This document shows positions 33,043 to 41,595 of a stretch of 64,000 nt of DNA, one piece after another. The first letter of the stretch is position 1; each line of letters begins with the position of its first letter. A program made the translations under genes and the position numbers. This DNA comes from Microbacterium sp. 70-16 (GTDB lineage Bacteria > Actinomycetota > Actinomycetes > Actinomycetales > Microbacteriaceae): positions 122,832 to 186,831 of the forward strand of contig NZ_MKTQ01000028.1 in the NCBI RefSeq assembly GCF_001898315.1, read 5' to 3'. The notes under the pieces are model-generated. The model saw only the letters and a list, made by a program, of their open reading frames with translations, did not search any database and was not told the origin of the DNA.

Positions 33043-34242
33043 TCAGAAGGTCGCGTCGAGGGCGGCGAGCAGGTCGGCGCGCAGGTCGGCGACGTCTTCG
33101 AGGCCGACCGAGAAACGCAAGTGCCCGAGCCGGCGGAACGGCTCGGGGTAGTGCCGCACGCGCGGGCCCTCGGTGCCGACGTGCACGATGAGCGACTCGT
33201 CGTGGCCGAGCGAGACCGCCGAGGTGATCAGCCGCAGGTTCGACACGAACCGGTTGTGCAGGTCGGAGTCTCCGTCGAGCGCGAACGCCATCATCGCGCC
33301 GAACCCGCGCCCGTCGAACTGGCGCGCGGCGAGCGCATGCTGCGGGTGACTCTCGAGCCCGGGATACGCCACGAACGCGACGCGCGGATCGTCCTCGAGC
33401 GTCTGTGCGAGCACGGGTGCGGATGCCAGATGCTGCCGCAATCGCAGCGGCAGGGTGACCGATCCGCGCACGATCTGCCAGGCGTTGAACGGCGAGATCA
33501 CGCCGCCGACGTCGACCATCGCCTCATCCTTGATGGGCTGCACCAGTTCGCGCCGCCCGATGACGGCGCCACCCATCGCATCGCCGTGCCCATTGATGTA
33601 CTTCGTGAGCGAATGCACGACCAGGTCGGCTCCCTCACGCAGCGGTCGGAACAGCGGCGGCGGCGTGAAGGTCGAATCGACGACGAGCAGGATGCCGGCC
33701 GCGTGCGCGATCTCGGCGAGCGCCGCGATGTCGGCGACCTTCGTGGTCGGGTTCGCGACGACCTCGGTGATGATCATTCGCGTCCGCGGGCGCAGGGACG
33801 CGCGCACGGCATCCAGGTCGGAGATGTCGACGAACGTCGCCTCGATCCCGTACTTGGCAGGCAGCAGATCGGTGAACAGCTTGAAGGTCGCCTCGTACGT
33901 GGCATCCGCCACGATCACATGGTCACCGCTGCGCATGTGCGTGAAGAACACGGCGTGAAGCGCCGCGACGCCGGATGCCAGGGCCACGGCATCCTCGCCG
34001 CCCTCGAGCGCCGCGAGCTTGTGCTGCAGCGCGAGCTGGTTGACCCCCGTGTTGCGGGTGTAGAGCCCGCCGTCGGTCGAGGACCAGCTGATCTGCGACG
34101 GGTCGTCGTCGAGCGCGTACGAGTTGGCCATCACGAGCGGCGTCCGCAGCGCGCGCGAGCCCGGATCGACGGTGTTGCCGGCGTGGACGGCGAGCGTGAG
34201 ATCGGACAGACCATCGAGGTTGTGCTTGTCGGGGCGCGTCAT
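33043..34242 (-). CDS. Trans-sulfuration family PLP enzyme (cystathionine synthase/lyase type)
   Basis: 399 residues, Cys/Met-metabolism PLP family. Y-T-R-N-T-G (phosphate cup), L-A-S-G-V-A-A-L-H-A, D-S-T-F-T-P-P and the Schiff-base lysine in H-S-L-T-K-Y-I-N-G-H are seen. Which reaction it runs (cystathionine gamma-synthase, gamma-lyase, methionine gamma-lyase) cannot be decided from these motifs. No sulfur genes adjoin it. Confidence 0.9.
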   Translation of the reverse strand: MTRPDKHNLDGLSDLTLAVHAGNTVDPGSRALRTPLVMANSYALDDDPSQISWSSTDGGLYTRNTGVNQLALQHKLAALEGGEDAVALASGVAALHAVFFTHMRSGDHVIVADATYEATFKLFTDLLPAKYGIEATFVDISDLDAVRASLRPRTRMIITEVVANPTTKVADIAALAEIAHAAGILLVVDSTFTPPPLFRPLREGADLVVHSLTKYINGHGDAMGGAVIGRRELVQPIKDEAMVDVGGVISPFNAWQIVRGSVTLPLRLRQHLASAPVLAQTLEDDPRVAFVAYPGLESHPQHALAARQFDGRGFGAMMAFALDGDSDLHNRFVSNLRLITSAVSLGHDESLIVHVGTEGPRVRHYPEPFRRLGHLRFSVGLEDVADLRADLLAALDATF

Positions 34243-34365
34243 GCCTCGACGCTACTCGCGTGGCCGCGCGGCGCTCACTGTGTGACGCAACACAGGCGGC
34301 GAGGCGTGCCGGTCGCGCGGATCAGGCCGCAGGCACGACCAGCCGCGCAGATCCCGCCGCGCAGC

Positions 34366-34614
34366 TCAGGCGGTGCGGCGGCGCGAGCGACGGCTGTCCG
34401 CCGGGGCCTTCTCAGCGGGGGCGGCGGCCGCGCTGGCGACGGCGTCGGACTGCAGGTGCAGCTGTGCGACGGCGTCGCGGGCGACACCCATCGGAACCTC
34501 GAGGTCGGCGTACTCGTAGGTGAACCCGTTCTCGTCGACCAGGGTCACCTTGACGAGCGCCTTGCCGCGCCCGGGCAGGCGGGTGCTGGTGCGCGGGAGG
34601 AAGCTGCGGGCCAT
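34366..34614 (-). CDS. Small conserved-looking hypothetical protein
   Basis: 82 residues from ATG 34614, behind CTGGAGTC. It begins M-A-R-S-F-L-P-R-T-S, has a central beta-like stretch (V-K-V-T-L-V-D-E-N-G-F-T-Y-E-Y-A-D-L-E-V-P) and an Ala-rich tail ending in a basic R-R-S-R-R-R. The basic tail suggests nucleic-acid contact, but no family is recognised. A longer frame to 34848 lacks a ribosome site. Confidence 0.65.
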   Translation of the reverse strand: MARSFLPRTSTRLPGRGKALVKVTLVDENGFTYEYADLEVPMGVARDAVAQLHLQSDAVASAAAAPAEKAPADSRRSRRRTA

Positions 34615-34820
34615 GACTCCAGCGTAGGGGTGACGGCGGACACTCCCCCGCGCGGGACACGCCCACGGCATGACCGACTGTTCGGTGGGATTGTGTTCTC
34701 CGAGCTTCGCTATGGTGTCGAAGGAATCGCACGGATGCCTCGCGGCACCCCGCGGGCATCCCACCCCGCACACGACTGCGACACCCGAACCCCACGACAA
34801 CCCCGACGACAGGAGCCCCG

Positions 34821-36047
34821 ATGTCGCAGGCCGCGCAGGCGACGGCACCGGCGCGCGGCAGCGTGTGGGAGGTCTTCCGGGTCTTCCTGAAGCTCGGGTC
34901 GACCTCGTTCGGCGGCCCGATCGCGCACCTGGGCTACTTCCGCACCGAGTTCGTCGAGCGGCGGCGCTGGATGAGCGACCGCGAGTACGCCGACCTCGTC
35001 GCGCTGAGCCAGTTCCTGCCCGGCCCGGCCTCGAGCCAGGTGGGCTTCGGCGTCGGGCTGCTGCGCGCAGGCGGATGGGGCGCGATCGCGGCGTTCGTGG
35101 CGTTCACGCTGCCGTCGGCCGTGCTGATGATCGCGTTCGCGGCGGGCGCGTCGCTGTTCGACAGCGCGGTCGGCGCGGGCCTGCTCACGGGGCTGAAGGT
35201 CGTCGCCGTCGCGATCGTCGCGCAGGCCGTGTGGGGTATGGCGCGCACGCTGACGCCTGACCGCACGCGTGCCGGCATCGCCGTGGTCGCGCTCGTCGTC
35301 GCACTCGTGTTCGCCGGCACGATCGGCCAGGTCGCGGCGATTGTCGTGGGTGCTGTCGCGGGGCTCTGGCTGTGCCGCGCCTCCGGCGCCACCGCGCCAG
35401 AGGACGCGCCGGACATGCTGCGGTTCCCCGTCCGCCCCGCCGTCGGCGTCGCGTGCCTGGCTCTGCTCGGCATCCTGCTGGTGGGTACCCCGATCGCCGT
35501 CGCCGTGACCGGATCGGGAGCGGTCGCGCTGTTCGACGCGTTCTTCCGTGCGGGTGCGCTCGTGTTCGGCGGCGGGCACATCGTGCTGCCGTTGCTGCAG
35601 GCGGGCGTCGTCGATCCGGGGTGGGTGAGCGACGCGCAGTTCCTCGCCGGGTATGGCGCGGCGCAGGCCGTTCCCGGGCCGCTGTTCACATTCGCGGGGT
35701 ATCTCGGCGCGATCGCCGACGTCGGCCCCGGGGGCATCCCGGGCGCGCTCATCGCGCTCGTCGCGGTGTTCCTGCCCGGATTCCTGCTGCTGGTCGGCGT
35801 GCTGCCGTTCTGGAACGCGTTCCGCCGTCGCGCGTGGGCGCAGGCCGTGATGCGCGGCGCGAATGCCGCCGTCGTGGGCATCCTCGCGGCCGCCCTCTAC
35901 TCCCCCGTGTTCACAACGGCGATCGTCGACGTCGGCACGTTCTGCCTCGCGGTCGTGTGCTTCGTGCTGCTCGTCTCGTTCAAGCTACCGCCGTGGATCG
36001 CCGTGCTCGTCGGCGCCGCCGGCGGGGTCGTGCTCGCGGTCGTGTGA
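34821..36047 (+). CDS. chrA: Chromate transporter (ChrA family, two-domain)
   Basis: 408 residues with about ten to twelve membrane segments in two homologous halves. Each half has its signature: F-L-K-L-G-S-T-S-F-G-G-P-I-A-H-L near residue 30 and G-A-L-V-F-G-G-G-H-I-V-L-P-L near 245, each followed by the Q-F-L-P-G-P or Q-A-V-P-G-P motif. ChrA proteins export chromate. GACAGGAG precedes the ATG. Transport of chromate is by family, not shown. Confidence 0.93.
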   Translation: MSQAAQATAPARGSVWEVFRVFLKLGSTSFGGPIAHLGYFRTEFVERRRWMSDREYADLVALSQFLPGPASSQVGFGVGLLRAGGWGAIAAFVAFTLPSAVLMIAFAAGASLFDSAVGAGLLTGLKVVAVAIVAQAVWGMARTLTPDRTRAGIAVVALVVALVFAGTIGQVAAIVVGAVAGLWLCRASGATAPEDAPDMLRFPVRPAVGVACLALLGILLVGTPIAVAVTGSGAVALFDAFFRAGALVFGGGHIVLPLLQAGVVDPGWVSDAQFLAGYGAAQAVPGPLFTFAGYLGAIADVGPGGIPGALIALVAVFLPGFLLLVGVLPFWNAFRRRAWAQAVMRGANAAVVGILAAALYSPVFTTAIVDVGTFCLAVVCFVLLVSFKLPPWIAVLVGAAGGVVLAVV

Positions 36048-36102
36048 TGGGGCCGGATGCCTCGCACCACCGGTGTCGGCGGCACCGCCTAGGCTTCAGG
36101 CC

Positions 36103-36504
36103 GTGGCCACCCTCGATGACATCCGCGCGATCGCGGCGGGACTGCCCGGCAGCGAAGAGCGGGCGATGACGGGCGGCGCGGCGTGGTTCGTGCGCGGCAA
36201 GATCTACGCGTGGGAATGCCACCCGTGGCCGAGCATCTCCGCCGACATGCGCGAGATCATCACGGCCGAACTGGTTGCCGGCGTGAAGGTCGCCGACCGA
36301 TTCGATGCGCTGGCGCTCGTCGAGATGACCCCCGCGGTCTTCCTCCGCGAGACGACCCGCTGGGGCGAGCCGAAGGTCGCGTTCCGCATGGCCGGCATCG
36401 ACGGCGAGCACCTGGTTGAGCTCGTGACGGATGCCTGGCGCACACAGGCCCCGAAGTATCTGCGACGCGAATTCGACGAGCGCGAGGCGTCGGCCCCGGC
36501 GTAG
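36103..36504 (+). CDS. MmcQ/YjbR-family protein
   Basis: 133 residues from GTG 36103. Fits the MmcQ/YjbR fold: I-R-A-I-A-A-G-L-P-G-S-E-E-R at the start, F-V-R-G-K-I-Y-A-W, then a closing A-W-R-T-Q-A-P-K-Y-L-R-R-E-F. The family has a double-wing-like fold and unknown function. It follows chrA by 55 bases on the same strand. Confidence 0.82.
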   Translation: MATLDDIRAIAAGLPGSEERAMTGGAAWFVRGKIYAWECHPWPSISADMREIITAELVAGVKVADRFDALALVEMTPAVFLRETTRWGEPKVAFRMAGIDGEHLVELVTDAWRTQAPKYLRREFDEREASAPA

Positions 36505-36543
36505 ACAGAGCGGAGGTACAAGCGTAGGCATCCGCCGTCTCCG

Positions 36544-36909
36544 TCACCCCACGGCGACGCGCACGGGCACCTCGTCGATCGAGGAGTAGACCGGCAGTCC
36601 GCGCTCGCGCGCGATCTCGACGTCCTTGTCCGCACCCGTCGAGTCGCCCGGCAGGCGCAGCACGGCGTCGCAGTGTTGCAGCAGTCGATGCGCGGTCTCG
36701 TACATGACATCGCCGTCGGCGTCGCCCTCGTCGATGCCGCGCAGGATCGGCAGCGCGACCCACTCGCCGATCATCGGCACGTGGCCACGCCGATAGATCG
36801 GGGCGGCGGCTTCTTCGAGGCGGGCGAGGTTGCGCGCGATCAGCGCGGGGTCGCCATTCGTGCCCGAGCGATACGGGCCGGCGATGAGGATCAGAAGTGG
36901 TGTGTCCAT
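36544..36909 (-). CDS. DUF4406-like protein (nucleoside-deoxyribosyltransferase-like fold)
   Basis: 121 residues. It starts L-L-I-L-I-A-G-P-Y-R-S-G-T and has L-P-G-D-S-T-G-A-D-K-D-V-E-I-A-R near 90-105, the pattern seen in DUF4406 and nucleoside 2-deoxyribosyltransferase relatives. Activity is unknown. It is divergent from the DeoR regulator with a very short gap, so the same operator may govern both. Confidence 0.75.
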   Translation of the reverse strand: MDTPLLILIAGPYRSGTNGDPALIARNLARLEEAAAPIYRRGHVPMIGEWVALPILRGIDEGDADGDVMYETAHRLLQHCDAVLRLPGDSTGADKDVEIARERGLPVYSSIDEVPVRVAVG

Positions 36910-36927
36910 GGCCGATACTGTAACCTC

Positions 36928-36944
36928 AAACGTGCAGAAACGTG
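36928..36944. promoter_or_regulatory. Candidate DeoR operator
   Basis: AAACGTG occurs at 36928-36934 and 36938-36944, ten bases apart, just below a TACTGT -10-like sequence (36914-36919). It lies between the divergent DUF4406-like and DeoR genes. Confidence 0.45.
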
Positions 36945-36964
36945 AAAGACTACGAAGGAACGAG

Positions 36965-37720
36965 ATGCTCGGCGCACAACGCAAGGCCTTTCTCCTCAAG
37001 ATCCTCGACCGCGACGGGCGCGTCGTCGCCAAGAGCGTCGCCGCTGAACTCGGCATCTCCGAGGATTCGATCCGGCGTGATCTGCGCGAGCTCGCCGAGG
37101 CGGGCGCGCTCATCCGCGTGTACGGCGGCGCTCTGCCCGTGCCGCCCGCAGATCGCCCCATGCAGGAGCGGCACGCACTGGCATCCGACAGCAAGAACCG
37201 CGTCGCGGCCGCGGCGATCGAGAAGATCCACCCCGGCATGACGATCGGGCTGGATGCCGGCACGACAGCGCTCGCGCTGGCGCGGATGCTCCCCCGCGAC
37301 CCGACACTCACGGTCGTCACGCCCAGTCCCCACGTCGCGATCGCGGTCGCCGAGCACTCCGACGCTCGCGTCATCATGATCGGCGGCGAGCTCGCCCGGT
37401 TCTCGATGGTCGCGAGCGGCGCACTCGCGATGGAGGCCGTGCGACACCTGCGTCTCGACGCGTTCTTCCTGGGCGTCACCGGCATCGACCCCGTGAGCGG
37501 GCTGACGACGGGCCACCTGGACGACGCGATCACCAAGCGCGCGATCGCCGAGCGCAGCGACGAGACCTTCGTCCTCGGCAGCGAAGAGAAGGTCGGTGCC
37601 GTCTCGCGCTACCCCGTGATCGGCCTCGACGAGGCGACCGACGTGATCCTCGATCCACTGGACGATCGCGCCCTGGTCGAGGAGATCCGGGTGGCACTCA
37701 CCGGCAGCTCGACGCAGTAG
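36965..37720 (+). CDS. DeoR/GlpR-family transcriptional regulator
   Basis: 251 residues from ATG 36965, behind GAAGGAAC. HTH with S-E-D-S-I-R-R-D-L-R-E-L and V-Y-G-G-A-L; sensor with L-D-A-G-T-T-A-L, I-I-M-I-G-G-E-L and F-L-G-V-T-G-I-D, and G-S-E-E-K-V-G in place of the usual S-x-K. No sugar operon adjoins it, so the target is probably the divergent DUF4406-like gene or a distant locus. A longer start at 36908 would overlap the divergent gene. Confidence 0.9.
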   Translation: MLGAQRKAFLLKILDRDGRVVAKSVAAELGISEDSIRRDLRELAEAGALIRVYGGALPVPPADRPMQERHALASDSKNRVAAAAIEKIHPGMTIGLDAGTTALALARMLPRDPTLTVVTPSPHVAIAVAEHSDARVIMIGGELARFSMVASGALAMEAVRHLRLDAFFLGVTGIDPVSGLTTGHLDDAITKRAIAERSDETFVLGSEEKVGAVSRYPVIGLDEATDVILDPLDDRALVEEIRVALTGSSTQ

Positions 37721-37722
37721 CG

Positions 37723-38514
37723 CTACGCGACCGCGGGGCGCGGTGCACCCCGGCGCATGCCCACCACGAGTCCGACCATCATGACCGCGAAGACCAGCGA
37801 CACCCAGCCTGACCCGATGCCCACGCCACCCTCGCTGACGGGCTTGCCGAGCCAGTCGGCGACCGAGGCGCCGAGCGGCCGGGTCAGGACGTAGGCGCAC
37901 CAGAACGAGAACACCGGCCCGAAGCGCGCCCAGCGGTATCCCGCGGCCGGCACGACGATCAGCACAGCGAACAGCGCAATGGAGGGCAGGTAGCCGAGCC
38001 CGAGACCAACGGCGGCGAGGTCGCCGACGGCCGTGCCGAGCGCGAACGTTCCGACCACGGCCGCCCAGTAGAACAGCTCGCGCCGCGTCGAGGTGACGGC
38101 GTGCACCGAGAGGTTCCGCTCCGTTCGCCACCAGGCGATGAACACCGCGGCGAGCAGCATCGCGTACGCCGCCGCGGACGCCGCATAGGGCAGCCCCAGC
38201 ACGACGTGGACGACGTCGGCCGCCATGGTTCCGAACACGCCGACGGATGCCACGGCCAGCCAGTAGACCGCGGGGATGTAGCGCCGTCGCGTCAGCTGCA
38301 GGCCGAGCGCGAGGGCGAAGAGAACGAAGCCCAAGATCACGGCGAGCTCGGGCGGCATGACGCGGATCGAGAAGTCGGAGACCGCTTCGCCAAGCGCCGT
38401 CGACACCGCTTTGGTCACCCAGAAGATCGAGGTCGGGTTCGGCACCCGTTGCTGTCCGGTCGACGTGCTGGGCGTTCGCCGTCTATCGCGTTGTGTCGTC
38501 ACCACACCTGCCAT
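37723..38514 (-). CDS. Membrane protein, COG4705-like
   Basis: 263 residues with about seven hydrophobic segments. The protein shows an internal repeat, T-K-A-V-S-T-A-L-G-E-A-V-S-D-F, then T-F-A-L-G-T-A-V-G-D-L and L-T-R-P-L-G-A-S-V-A-D-W, typical of the uncharacterised membrane-anchored COG4705 family. It is convergent with the DeoR gene, with two bases between stops. Confidence 0.75.
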   Translation of the reverse strand: MAGVVTTQRDRRRTPSTSTGQQRVPNPTSIFWVTKAVSTALGEAVSDFSIRVMPPELAVILGFVLFALALGLQLTRRRYIPAVYWLAVASVGVFGTMAADVVHVVLGLPYAASAAAYAMLLAAVFIAWWRTERNLSVHAVTSTRRELFYWAAVVGTFALGTAVGDLAAVGLGLGYLPSIALFAVLIVVPAAGYRWARFGPVFSFWCAYVLTRPLGASVADWLGKPVSEGGVGIGSGWVSLVFAVMMVGLVVGMRRGAPRPAVA

Positions 38515-38627
38515 CGTTCGCGGCGCGGGCTAAGAAGCCGCTAAGGAAGGTTCATGCGCGTTCCCCCACTGGTCACCGTCGATTGCTAGGGTGCGGCACG
38601 TAAGGCTCTACGACGAGGGGACGTCCC

Positions 38628-39677
38628 ATGGCCCGCACGATGACCGCCGCCGCGCTCACCGATTCGCTCGACCGCCACTTCGCGGGCGTGACCACCCGTC
38701 GGGCCCGAAAGGGCCTGCCCGCGCCGCAGGTGCTCGTGCGCGCTCCGGGGTTCGAGTACACGAGTGGGGCTCGCGCCTTGCCGTTCCACGCGGCATCCGT
38801 CGGCAAACTGGCGACGGCGGCCCTCGTGATGCAAGAGGTCGAAGCCGGGCGGCTCGCGCTGACGTCGGCGGTCGACACCCTGCTGCCGGAGGCGGAGGTC
38901 CGCGGGCTCTTCGCGGCCCCGGGAACGACGCTCGAGCAGCTCCTCGCTCACACGTCGGGCACGCCGGACTACTTCGAAGGCAGGGTCTCGACCGGCCCGA
39001 AGTTCATCGACCTCGTCACACGCGAGCCCGACCGCCGCTGGGAACCGGCAGACCTCCTCGGCTTCAGCCGCGACCGACAGAAGCCGGTCGCTGAGCCCGG
39101 CCGGAAGTTCGCCTACTCCGACACCGGGTTCGTGTTGCTCGGACGGATCCTCGAGGAGCACACCGGACGCAGCTTCACCGACCTCCTGCACGAGCGCGTG
39201 TTCGCACCGGCAGGCATGGGTGACAGCGTGCTCTGGCTGCGCGAGCCCGGCCCGGCCGAGATCGCCCCCGCCTGGCTCGACCGCACCGAGATCAGCCGCT
39301 TCGCGTCGATCACCTGCGACTGGGCGGGCGGCGGCATCGTCACGACGCTCGATGACCTCGCGGCGCTCGTCACCGCGCTGAGCGACGACACGCTGCTCAG
39401 AACGGATACCTGGGCGTCGATGACCCGCGCACGGAACCGGTTCCGTCCCGGCATCCGCTACGGGCTCGGTGCCATGGAGCTGCGATTCGAGGGGTTCATG
39501 CCGCTGTTGCGCGGGCTGCCGCGCCCCGTCGGCCACATCGGCGTCCTCGGCGTGCACGCCTTCGTAGACCCTGCCAACGGGGCGACGGTGATTCTGAACT
39601 TCCACAGCACGCGGGAGATGGTCGCGAGCTTCCAAAGCCACATCCGGATCCAGCAGGGCCTCGCGCGGCTGGCGTGA
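38628..39677 (+). CDS. Serine hydrolase of the beta-lactamase class C / esterase type
   Basis: 349 residues without signal peptide. The nucleophile motif S-V-G-K is at 57-60, Y-S-D appears where Y-x-N is usual, and H-I-G-V-L-G is the third-motif equivalent. Lack of export signal and the YSD variant argue for an esterase or peptidase rather than a beta-lactamase. No operon partner. Confidence 0.85.
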   Translation: MARTMTAAALTDSLDRHFAGVTTRRARKGLPAPQVLVRAPGFEYTSGARALPFHAASVGKLATAALVMQEVEAGRLALTSAVDTLLPEAEVRGLFAAPGTTLEQLLAHTSGTPDYFEGRVSTGPKFIDLVTREPDRRWEPADLLGFSRDRQKPVAEPGRKFAYSDTGFVLLGRILEEHTGRSFTDLLHERVFAPAGMGDSVLWLREPGPAEIAPAWLDRTEISRFASITCDWAGGGIVTTLDDLAALVTALSDDTLLRTDTWASMTRARNRFRPGIRYGLGAMELRFEGFMPLLRGLPRPVGHIGVLGVHAFVDPANGATVILNFHSTREMVASFQSHIRIQQGLARLA

Positions 39678-39708
39678 CGGCGGGTCGGCGCGACCGCGCT
39701 GAGTTCCG

Positions 39709-41151
39709 TCACGCGACGAGAGCCGCCTGGGGGAACTCGACCTGCGCGAGGAACGGGCTCCGTTCCGCCTGCGCACGGTACGACGCGGCGTCACGGACGC
39801 ATTCGGGGCACCAGTGTCCCCCGGTCAGGACGAGACGCGGGCTGGCAGCGAACACGTGACCGAATGCGCAGCGCCACACGAGTGGCGTGGCGATGTCGCC
39901 GGTGACCGCGTCGCCGCTCAGGAGCTCGCCGCCGCGGAAGGACGCGGCATCCCGGTACATTGACGTCGACCACTCCCTGACCGGGAGCGATTCGTCGTAG
40001 CCATGGTCGAGGAAGCTCGGCGTGCGGCTCGGTTCCGGCACCTGGAACTGAGACCAGTCGCCGATCCGAGCCCAGCGGTCCGACGAGCCGAAGTGCGCAC
40101 CGACCTCCTCGTTGTCGCGGCAGCGCACGGCGTGCATCGTGCCGCGAGGCTTGTGCGCGAGCGGCTTCATCACGAAGTTCTTGACGATCCAGGCCGGCAC
40201 TTTGCCAGCGTTGCGCACGGAGGCCGGCGCGGCCGCGAGGGCGCGCGACATCGCGCCACCCCACGTGTCATGGCGGAACGGGACCAGCTCATCGAGGCGG
40301 TCGCTGTCGGTGTACCACTGCCCGTGAAAGTTCGTCAGCGCGAACCACTCGCGGTCGTACCACTTGCGGATGTCGGCGACGCCCATCGCACGGCCGATCG
40401 CGTTCTGCAGCTCCCAGTTCGTGAGCCGCCAGCCTTCGCCGCCGCCGATGTTGTAGATCCCCTGCCAGAACGCCTCCGGCGCACCCTCCGCGATTGCGGC
40501 GAGCAATCGCGCCGAATCGACATCCGAGACCCACTCGAGCACACCGGCGAACGGCGAGTGAGTCATGATCGGGTCGCGGATCTCGAGCATGCCGGGGCGG
40601 AAGATCCCGGTCTGGCGCAGCCACGCCCAGCGCGGAAGACCCGAGTCGACGAGTAGCTTCTCGGCGATCACCTTCGTCTGCCCATACTCGTCGAACTGCG
40701 AGACCCGGATGGGATCGCCGACACGACCCCAGTGCACGGGTGCCTGTCGATCGCCCGTTTCTGCCACGGAGCCGATGCCGACGACTTCGACGGATGCCGG
40801 GTCGGGCAGCGCCTTCACCGCACGGATGATGTTCTGCATCGAGCCGACGTTCACGCGGCGTGCAAGCCGCGGGTACGCATCCGCGAGCGGGGAGACGACG
40901 GCGCCGACGTGCAGGATCGTGTCGACTCCCGCGATAGCCCGCGCGACATCCTCGTAGCGCGTGAGGTCACCCCAGAAGATCTCGAGGCGCCCCCTGCCCG
41001 CGAACTCGGCGAGGACCCGCCGATCACCCTCGGTCGGCATCGCGAACGCGACGACGTCAACCTTGTCGCGAGAGAGCAACTCGCGCAGCGTCGCGCGGCC
41101 CCAGTTTCCCGTTGCTCCAGTGAGCAGAACGCGGCGGCGTGCAGTCTTCAT
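39709..41151 (-). CDS. NAD-dependent epimerase/dehydratase with C-terminal zinc-ribbon-like tail
   Basis: 480 residues. Extended SDR domain 1-310: L-L-T-G-A-T-G-N-W-G at the start and catalytic Y-G-Q-T-K near 175-180. Beyond about 330 there is an added region with R-F-G/A-like W-R-C-A-F-G-H-V-F-A and H-W-C-P-E-C, whose Cys/His spacing resembles a zinc ribbon or a treble-clef seen in plant- and soil-related proteins. The last part ends in S-P-F-L-A-Q-V. A LacI-type operator candidate (41180-41197) lies 29 bases above its ATG, so it belongs to the glycoside regulon. Confidence 0.82.
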   Translation of the reverse strand: MKTARRRVLLTGATGNWGRATLRELLSRDKVDVVAFAMPTEGDRRVLAEFAGRGRLEIFWGDLTRYEDVARAIAGVDTILHVGAVVSPLADAYPRLARRVNVGSMQNIIRAVKALPDPASVEVVGIGSVAETGDRQAPVHWGRVGDPIRVSQFDEYGQTKVIAEKLLVDSGLPRWAWLRQTGIFRPGMLEIRDPIMTHSPFAGVLEWVSDVDSARLLAAIAEGAPEAFWQGIYNIGGGEGWRLTNWELQNAIGRAMGVADIRKWYDREWFALTNFHGQWYTDSDRLDELVPFRHDTWGGAMSRALAAAPASVRNAGKVPAWIVKNFVMKPLAHKPRGTMHAVRCRDNEEVGAHFGSSDRWARIGDWSQFQVPEPSRTPSFLDHGYDESLPVREWSTSMYRDAASFRGGELLSGDAVTGDIATPLVWRCAFGHVFAASPRLVLTGGHWCPECVRDAASYRAQAERSPFLAQVEFPQAALVA

Positions 41152-41179
41152 GGGCGGTTCCTTCCGTGGTCATCGCACG

Positions 41180-41197
41180 CACTAGCGCGCTCTAGTG
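41180..41197. promoter_or_regulatory. Candidate LacI operator, site 1
   Basis: CACTAG and CTAGTG arms flank CGCGCT, and the core AGCGCGCT is itself palindromic. It shares ACTAGCGCGC with the site at 47938, next to the LacI gene. It lies above the epimerase start. Confidence 0.6.
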
Positions 41198-41238
41198 GAT
41201 TGTATGCGAGGGTGATCCAAGCCAACCTGACAATGCGC

Positions 41239-41595
41239 TCAGGCGAGGGCGGCGGCCAGCCGATCGATACCGATCTCGAACGCGCCGTCGGCGAGGCGGT
41301 CGAGAAAGCCGTGCCGGGTCTCCGGCACCACGACGTGCTCTGTGGCGACGCCGGCAGCAGCGAGCTCGCGGGCAAAGCTCTGGCCCGACGCGCGCAGGCT
41401 GTCGCGATCAACCGCGGAGACGGGCAGGTCACGGTCGGCGAGGGCGCGCGCCACGGCATCCGACTCGTTCATGTCGAGTCCGCCGTGCGAGAAGGCGCCG
41501 CCATGCAACCACACGAGTCGCGGCGCACCGTGTCCGTACCGGCGCACGGGGATCTCCCCGTGACGCCCGATGATCGCGTCGTCGACGATCCGCAT
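41239..41595 (-). pseudogene. Alpha/beta hydrolase with internal deletion
   Basis: 118 residues, where family members run near 300. The N-terminal part has the oxyanion loop L-H-G-G-A-F-S-H-G-G; the C-terminal part has R-A-S-G-Q-S-F-A-R-E-L-A-A-A-G-V and the histidine motif E-T-R-H-G-F-L. The middle, which should hold the G-x-S-x-G nucleophile, is missing, with the join near S-A-V-D-R-D-S-L in frame. It should be inactive as a hydrolase. It keeps an open frame and TGATG coupling to the rhamnosidase above it, so it may still be translated. Confidence 0.8.

Noticed and set aside
33043..34890. Plus-strand frame of 645 residues at 32953-34890
   Set aside because: Runs against the trans-sulfuration gene, starts inside repeat D and has no motif.
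37723..38514. Integrase, transposase or phage genes anywhere in the window
   Set aside because: Membrane and DNA-binding candidates were checked; none has the tyrosine/serine recombinase or DDE pattern.
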